A stretch of DNA of 8,915 nucleotides, taken from NCBI GenBank assembly GCA_023228195.1, contig JALOBR010000059.1:1-8915 (forward strand), in the 5' to 3' direction. A program made the translations under genes and the position numbers. Of the stretch, positions 4,973 through 8,915 are shown in pieces. The stretch is from Candidatus Omnitrophota bacterium. GTDB lineage: Bacteria > Omnitrophota > Gorgyraeia > Duberdicusellales > 4484-171. How positions within the stretch are numbered: position 1 is the stretch's first letter; every line of letters begins with the position of its first letter. Under the pieces are notes generated by a model. The model was given only the letters and a program-made list of their open reading frames with translations, was not told the origin of the DNA and made no database searches.

Positions 4973-5905
4973 TTACGCGCTGATATATCCACCCTTAAGA
5001 TACTTGTAAGCACTTACCGCGGCGATAGCTCCTTCGCTGGATGCTGTTACCAATTGCCGTAAAGGGCGCTTCCTGCAATCACCAGCTGACCATACAAAAT
5101 TATGATTTGTTTTCATCTCTTCATCAGTAACAACAAAACCGGACTCATCAAGAGACAATATGTCTTTAAATACCCGCGTATTAGGATTTACTCCTACGGC
5201 TATAAATAAACCATTCAGGGAAAGAGCGCCGCTTTTACCGGTAATCGCATTCTTTATGCCAACGCCAACAAGATAATCCGTGCCTTTTAAGCCTTCAATA
5301 ACCGTATCAAAAACAACTTCAACATTGCTTTTGCTAAAAAGTTCTTTTTGCAAATATTCTATCGCGCGTAGCTCCTTGCGCCTGTGAATCAGATACACTT
5401 TACTGCAGATATTTGAAAGATATAGTGCCTCTTCAACCGCGCTGTTTCCGCCGCCGACAACCGCAACAGTTTTATTCTTAAAGAAAAAACCGTCACAAAT
5501 AGCGCAATAAGAAACTCCTCTTCCAGTAAACTCTTGCTCTCCCGGAAGCCCAAGTTTTCTAAAAGATGCTCCAGTTGCAATTATGGCGGCATTAGCAATC
5601 AATAGTTTTTCAGAAAAAACCAATTTAACCTGTTTACCTGATATTTCAAATTTTGATATTTCCTCAGGTACCACTTCTATCTGTAAGTCGCTAAGCGTTT
5701 TTTCAAGCTGCGCGGCGAGATTACTTGCTTTTGTACCAAGGGAAATGCCCGTATAGTTATCGACAGTTTCCATAAGCAACAGTTGGCCGCCGATTACTTT
5801 CGGCTCAAAAAGACAAAAATCCAAACCCGCTCTCTTTGCGTAGACGGAAGCTGAAACCCCCGCAATACCGCCTCCGATTATGGCTAAATCTATAATTTCC
5901 TTCAT
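4973..5905 (-). CDS. trxB: Thioredoxin reductase (NADPH, FAD)
   Basis: This is a 310-residue low-molecular-weight thioredoxin reductase, the usual length. It passes electrons from NADPH through FAD to thioredoxin in the cytosol. Seen in order: FAD-binding IIGGGIAG (residues 9-16), GGQLL, ATGASFRKLGLPGE, the redox dithiol SYCAICDG (Cys134, Cys137), NADPH-site VVGGGNSAVEEAL (149-161) with HRR at 174-176, VGVNPNT, and the C-terminal FAD motif SAGDCRKRPLRQLVTA. CAIC replaces the common CATC, a mild variation. The GGGNSA and HRR motifs suit NADPH. The start is ATG 5905, with GGGAG just upstream. The in-phase extension to 5965 is repeat-derived. It overlaps the preceding Cys-rich gene by 4 nt (ATGA). 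Confidence 0.96.
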   Translation of the reverse strand: MKEIIDLAIIGGGIAGVSASVYAKRAGLDFCLFEPKVIGGQLLLMETVDNYTGISLGTKASNLAAQLEKTLSDLQIEVVPEEISKFEISGKQVKLVFSEKLLIANAAIIATGASFRKLGLPGEQEFTGRGVSYCAICDGFFFKNKTVAVVGGGNSAVEEALYLSNICSKVYLIHRRKELRAIEYLQKELFSKSNVEVVFDTVIEGLKGTDYLVGVGIKNAITGKSGALSLNGLFIAVGVNPNTRVFKDILSLDESGFVVTDEEMKTNHNFVWSAGDCRKRPLRQLVTASSEGAIAAVSAYKYLKGGYISA

Positions 5906-6177
5906 TTTCTCCCTTTGTCGGAATGCCACGAACTGCGTCCATGGATAGAATCTTGAGCGGGACACCGCTCCTCCGGAACTTCGGTTTTATTAACTTTTAG
6001 AAAATGATTTATTGAACGATCATATGTTTTTTCTGCGTCAGATGAAAAGTAACAAGCAGGAAGTTCTAAATTTTTGCGGTGATAACGCACGCATTCACAG
6101 CAAACGCCCTTTCTCGCGCAGGGTTCGTATGAGCAGTTGCAATCATCAATGTTTTTTTGCTTGTTTGAACAATTCAT
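5902..6177 (-). CDS. Cys-rich small protein, DUF6485-like, with extended C-terminal tail
   Basis: This is a 91-residue protein. Residues 1-60 match my memory of the DUF6485 family: NCNC/DCNCSYEPCARKGVCCEC, YHRK, LPACYF, then DAEKTYDRSI. Eight Cys lie in the first 42 residues (3, 13, 15, 20, 26, 27, 29, 42), suggesting a metal or redox centre. The function is unknown. The tail after about residue 61 has unlike composition and is encoded by a palindrome-rich segment (5921-5985), so it may be repeat-derived. The start at ATG 6177 lies 32 nt inside the def gene and has no clear Shine-Dalgarno sequence, which suggests coupling. The stop overlaps the trxB start in an ATGA, linking its translation to thioredoxin reductase. 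Confidence 0.8.
   Translation of the reverse strand: MNCSNKQKNIDDCNCSYEPCARKGVCCECVRYHRKNLELPACYFSSDAEKTYDRSINHFLKVNKTEVPEERCPAQDSIHGRSSWHSDKGRK
5921..5985. repeat. Palindrome-rich segment within the DUF6485 tail
   Basis: It contains the perfect hairpin GAGCGG-GACA-CCGCTC (5955-5970) and the 8-bp palindrome TCCATGGA (5938-5945). Its composition differs from the flanking coding sequence, and it is open in two minus frames. It looks like a small dispersed repeat that entered the 3' end of the Cys-rich gene. No second copy is in this window, so this is inference. Confidence 0.4.
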
Positions 6178-6673
6178 TTTTAGTATCTTTTTTGATTTTC
6201 TTTAGCTGCGGAGCAACTTTCATTTTTTTCCATACTGAAATTCTATCGCTTAACAGTATCCCGTTTAAATGGTCAATTTCATGCTGAAATACCACGGAAA
6301 GTATGCCATCTAACTCAAGATCAATGGGTTCGCCCTTTTCGCTGACATAAGAAACCCATATTTTTTTTGCCCTGGAGATTTCAACTTCCAAACCGGGAAA
6401 ACTAAGACAACCTTCCAGGAATTTGGTTTTTCCTTCTTTCTTTAATATGCGGGGATTAATAATTTTAAAAATTTTATCTTCGAATTCAATAATTGCCAAG
6501 CTTAAATCAAGACCGACCTGGTTTGCGGCAATGCCCACCCCTTTTCCTTCAATCATCAAAAGCCGCATCTCATCAAGGATCTTGCGTATTTTATCGTCCA
6601 CTACGGAAACTTTTTTGCATTTTTTAGATAAAATGCGCTCAGGCCACGTGTATATTCTTAATTTTGTTTGCAT
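6146..6673 (-). CDS. def: Peptide deformylase
   Basis: This is a 175-residue enzyme that removes the formyl group from the N-terminal Met of nascent proteins at the ribosome. All three family motifs are present: GVGIAANQVG (normal GxGxAAxQ), EGCLSFPG (metal-ligand Cys), and QHEIDHLNG (HExxDH, two metal-ligand His and the catalytic Glu). A lysine-rich C-terminal tail ends the protein. GGAG (6684-6681) lies 7 nt from ATG 6673 and 4 nt from ATG 6676, so 6673 is preferred. A TTG at 6679 is a less likely start. The Shine-Dalgarno sequence and start lie inside the end of panD (35-nt overlap), and the gene overlaps the Cys-rich protein by 32 nt. Confidence 0.96.
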   Translation of the reverse strand: MQTKLRIYTWPERILSKKCKKVSVVDDKIRKILDEMRLLMIEGKGVGIAANQVGLDLSLAIIEFEDKIFKIINPRILKKEGKTKFLEGCLSFPGLEVEISRAKKIWVSYVSEKGEPIDLELDGILSVVFQHEIDHLNGILLSDRISVWKKMKVAPQLKKIKKDTKNELFKQAKKH

Positions 6674-7001
6674 CATCAAGCTCCACGCAATTTGGTTTCA
6701 ATTTTTTAACCTCATCCTCATCATATATTCCGTATGCAAGCACAACAAGCTTATCTCCCTTTACGCCGGTCCTTGCTGCCGGGCCATTTAAACAAATTAC
6801 CCCGCTTCCGCGCTTACCCTTAATAACATAGGTTTCTATTCGTAAACCATTATTCATATTGAGGACTTCCACTTTTTCATTTACCAGTAAACCTGCTTTT
6901 TCTATTATATCCTCATCAATAGTGATACTGCCTTTGTAATGAAGCTGCGCTTCCGTTACTGTTGCGTGGTAAATTTTTGATTTTAACATTGTCCTTAGCA
7001 T
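6639..7001 (-). CDS. panD: Aspartate 1-decarboxylase, pyruvoyl-dependent
   Basis: This is a 120-residue proenzyme that converts L-aspartate to beta-alanine for pantothenate and CoA synthesis. It self-cleaves between Gly24 and Ser25 (HYKGSITID) to make the pyruvoyl group on Ser25, exactly the canonical position. Lys9, Arg54 and Tyr58, the conserved catalytic-site residues, are all in place, and NGPAA matches the family. The start at ATG 7001 has GGAGG (7011-7007) 5 nt upstream. An in-phase extension to 7064 would overlap ackA and displace the cleavage site. The gene lies 22 nt after ackA and overlaps def. No other pantothenate gene is in the window, so placement beside Pta-AckA may be a loose CoA-metabolism link only. 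Confidence 0.96.
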   Translation of the reverse strand: MLRTMLKSKIYHATVTEAQLHYKGSITIDEDIIEKAGLLVNEKVEVLNMNNGLRIETYVIKGKRGSGVICLNGPAARTGVKGDKLVVLAYGIYDEDEVKKLKPNCVELDDANKIKNIHVA

Positions 7002-7006
7002 AACTA

Positions 7007-7011
7007 CCTCC
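7007..7011 (-). promoter_or_regulatory. Strong ribosome binding site deciding the panD start
   Basis: GGAGG is followed by five nt and ATG 7001. It fixes the panD start and excludes the upstream in-phase frame. It lies within the 22-nt ackA-panD gap. Confidence 0.85.
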
Positions 7012-7023
7012 GTAAATTTAAAA

Positions 7024-8124
7024 TTAATCTTTTTTTGACTTTGATGTATTATTAAGCAACCCATAGGTTAAGCTTGCAATCATCAGCTCTTCATCCGTAG
7101 GCACAACCAGAACTTTAACCTTTGGGGCTATTTTGTGAATATGTTTTTTTAACTTGTTTATCATAGCGGGATTATTTTCACCTATCCCGGCAGTAAAGCA
7201 TATGGCATCGGCCCCGTCCAGGATAAGATGATACGCTCCTATATATTTCTTTATCCTGTGCAAAAACATATCAATTGCAAGCTTTGCGAATTTATTGTTC
7301 TTTTTAACCTCTTTGTTAAGCGTTCTTATATCATTGCTTATGCCGGAAACACCCAAAAGCCCGCTCCTTCTGTTTAAAATCTCATCCATTTGCTGGATTG
7401 TCAGGCGTTCTTTTTCCATTATATAAAAAACTGCGGCGACATCGATATCGCCGCAACGTGTACCCATGATAAGGCCTTCGAGAGGAGTAAAACCCATCGA
7501 AGTGTCTATTACTTTTCCTCTATCTATGGCAGCGACGCTGCAACCATTTCCAAGATGACAGGTTATTATTTTTAGCTTATTTAACGGTTTATTTAAAACT
7601 TCGGCGCATTTATGCGCAACGAACTGATGAGACGTACCATGAAATCCATATTTTCTAACGCTGTATTTTTTGTAATATTCGCCGGGTATTGCGTAAGAAT
7701 ACGCGTAATCGGGAATTGTCTGATGATACGCCGTGTCAAACACGGCAACCTGGCGGATTTTAGGTAAAACTTCCTTGCAGCCAAGGATACCCTCAAGATT
7801 AGCCGGATTGTGCAAAGGAGCAAGACTGCTGCAATCTTTTATCTTTGCAATTACCTGCGCATCTATCACAATCGGCGCCTTGAATGTTTCACCGCCATGA
7901 ACAACCCTGTGTCCTATGGCAGCAATTTCATTTATGTCTTTAAGTATCTTGTCTTTTATAAGACGGGAAAATAATTCTTTTATCCCCTGTGAATGATTTT
8001 GTATGGAAGAATTTCTTTCTCCGATTTTTTCAATTAAGCCTTTAGTAATCAGCTTGCGCTTTGGAAATTCATAAAGTTTATACTTTATGGAAGAACTGCC
8101 GCAATTTATTACCAATATTTTCAC
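7024..8124 (-). CDS. ackA: Acetate kinase
   Basis: This is a 366-residue acetate kinase, rather shorter than the usual about 400 because the N-terminal variable region is compact. It makes ATP and acetate from acetyl phosphate in the cytosol, or runs in reverse. All known catalytic positions are seen: Asn7 in INCGSSS, Arg73 in GHRVVHGG, Asp130 in FDTAYH, His162 in YGFHGTS, Arg223 in GTRCGDID, the phosphate loop HLGNG (190-194), the FTAGIGEN nucleotide motif, and the C-terminal PTDEE Glu. It starts at GTG 8124. GGAGG (8138-8134) is 9 nt upstream. It follows the phosphate acetyltransferase gene by 107 nt, forming the classical Pta-AckA pair, and is 22 nt before panD. Confidence 0.97.
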   Translation of the reverse strand: MKILVINCGSSSIKYKLYEFPKRKLITKGLIEKIGERNSSIQNHSQGIKELFSRLIKDKILKDINEIAAIGHRVVHGGETFKAPIVIDAQVIAKIKDCSSLAPLHNPANLEGILGCKEVLPKIRQVAVFDTAYHQTIPDYAYSYAIPGEYYKKYSVRKYGFHGTSHQFVAHKCAEVLNKPLNKLKIITCHLGNGCSVAAIDRGKVIDTSMGFTPLEGLIMGTRCGDIDVAAVFYIMEKERLTIQQMDEILNRRSGLLGVSGISNDIRTLNKEVKKNNKFAKLAIDMFLHRIKKYIGAYHLILDGADAICFTAGIGENNPAMINKLKKHIHKIAPKVKVLVVPTDEELMIASLTYGLLNNTSKSKKD

Positions 8125-8231
8125 CCCGCCCTTCCTCCTTTAGATTTTTTTTAGCGAATATATTTTTACCACCAACCTTCCTGTGTTTTAATAGATAAAC
8201 ACACTATGTTTGGAATGGCTGGATTCATTCT
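8125..8231. other. pta-ackA intergenic gap with small hairpin
   Basis: The gap holds a 7-bp perfect inverted repeat, TGTGTTT (8182-8188) with AAACACA (8197-8203), around 8 nt. The ackA ribosome binding site follows it. No T-run follows the hairpin on the minus strand and I find no good promoter, so co-transcription with pta is likely. The hairpin may stabilise or attenuate the message. Confidence 0.5.
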
Positions 8232-8915
8232 TTAGGCTTGTTTTTGCGCAAGATTCTGCGCCCTTATGACCGTGACAGCGGTGCAATCAATGATATCATC
8301 TATATCGCAGCCGCGGGAAAGATCGCTACAGGGTTGCACGGTACCAAGAATTAGCGGCCCAACTGCGCGGGCATTCGCAAGTCTTTGGGTTATTTTATAA
8401 CAAATATTTCCGGCATCAAGATTCGGAAAAATCAAAACATTGGCACGGCCCGCAACTTTACTGTCGCTAAGCTTTCTTTTGGCAACATCGGGAACCAGCG
8501 CGGCATCTACCTGAAGTTCTCCGTCTATAGCAAAACCGCTGTTTCGTGATTTTGCTATTTCAACTGCTTCCTTTATTTTATCAACCCACCTGCCTTCTGC
8601 GCTTCCTTTTGTCGAGAAGCTTAAAAGCGCGGCGCGCGGAGTAAAATCTAAAATTTCTTTCGCAAAACGTGATGTTGATATAGCGATCGTAGCAAGCTGC
8701 TCGCTTGTCGGATAAGGAATTACTCCGCAATCAGCGTAAAGAAATACCCCTTGCTCTCCGTACTCGCAATTTGGAACAGCCATTAAAAAACAGCTGGAAA
8801 TAAGGCCGATGCTTCTGTCCAACTCAAGACAATTAAGAGCTGCTTTTATAACTGAAGAAGACGTAAGTTTTGCTCCAGCGACAAAACCATCAGCATAACC
8901 ACGCCTGACCATCAT
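8232..8915 (-). CDS. pta: Phosphate acetyltransferase, N-terminal part outside the window
   Basis: The 227 visible residues are the C-terminal two thirds of the PTA/PTB domain (family about 330 residues). The enzyme converts acetyl-CoA and phosphate to acetyl phosphate and CoA. Family signatures seen include MMVRRGYADGFVAGA at the window edge, DCGVIPYPTSEQLA, LLSFSTKGSAEG, AIDGELQVDAAL, NVLIFPNLDAGNI, YKITQRLA and AVGPLILG. These cover the CoA and phosphate sites. The ATG at 8915 is internal to the protein (the usual TMMV segment), so the true start lies beyond the edge. It ends with TAA (8234-8232) and is followed by ackA, so it supplies acetyl phosphate to AckA. Confidence 0.94.
   Translation of the reverse strand: MMVRRGYADGFVAGAKLTSSSVIKAALNCLELDRSIGLISSCFLMAVPNCEYGEQGVFLYADCGVIPYPTSEQLATIAISTSRFAKEILDFTPRAALLSFSTKGSAEGRWVDKIKEAVEIAKSRNSGFAIDGELQVDAALVPDVAKRKLSDSKVAGRANVLIFPNLDAGNICYKITQRLANARAVGPLILGTVQPCSDLSRGCDIDDIIDCTAVTVIRAQNLAQKQA

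Noticed and set aside
5906..5965. Longer trxB starting at 5965
   Set aside because: The extra 20 residues come from the palindromic segment. ATG 5905 has a purine-rich ribosome site and places the FAD motif at the usual N-terminal position.
7002..7064. Longer panD starting at 7064
   Set aside because: It overlaps ackA and shifts the Gly24-Ser25 cleavage site. A strong GGAGG fixes ATG 7001.

Overview
The window suggests a bacterial chromosome segment of moderately low GC. All recognised genes lie on the minus strand, so the biological order runs from the right edge to the left. Gene content is housekeeping and fermentative: phosphotransacetylase plus acetate kinase, aspartate decarboxylase, peptide deformylase, a Cys-rich DUF6485-type protein, thioredoxin reductase, a flippase-like membrane protein, a YacP-like NYN nuclease, an MBL-fold hydrolase, CorA, tRNA-Glu and a second acetate kinase. 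Together with the short CACAGAT/CACGAAT intergenic repeats, this fits an uncultured anaerobic candidate-phylum bacterium. Omnitrophota-like is my guess from general impression, at low confidence. Nothing looks phage- or plasmid-derived, and there is no transposase or CRISPR array.

Region 1 (about 4973-8915, reading leftwards) is a compact cluster pta-ackA-panD-def-DUF6485-trxB. Except for the 107-bp pta-ackA gap, spacings are 22 nt or overlaps (35, 32 and 4 nt), so co-transcription and translational coupling are likely. Pta and AckA interconvert acetyl-CoA and acetate with ATP formation. PanD makes beta-alanine for CoA synthesis. Def processes nascent protein N-termini. TrxB supplies reduced thioredoxin-type carriers and is start/stop-coupled to the Cys-rich protein.

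Region 2 (2690-4883) holds a flippase-like gene overlapping the NYN gene, then the MBL-fold gene. It is separated from trxB by a tract of CACAGAT repeats with a 20-bp inverted repeat.

Region 3 (1185-2625) has corA with a consensus-like promoter placed so that its mRNA would start at or next to the ATG. It is followed by tRNA-Glu(CTC) and a 51-codon single-span membrane protein whose promoter has identical geometry.

Region 4 (1-1184) has a divergent second acetate kinase cut by the left edge. It is preceded by a 240-bp non-coding stretch with nested inverted repeats enclosing two tandem hairpins. This is the best candidate in the window for an undescribed RNA or regulatory element. The other genes belong to known families, and I saw no convincing new multi-gene system.
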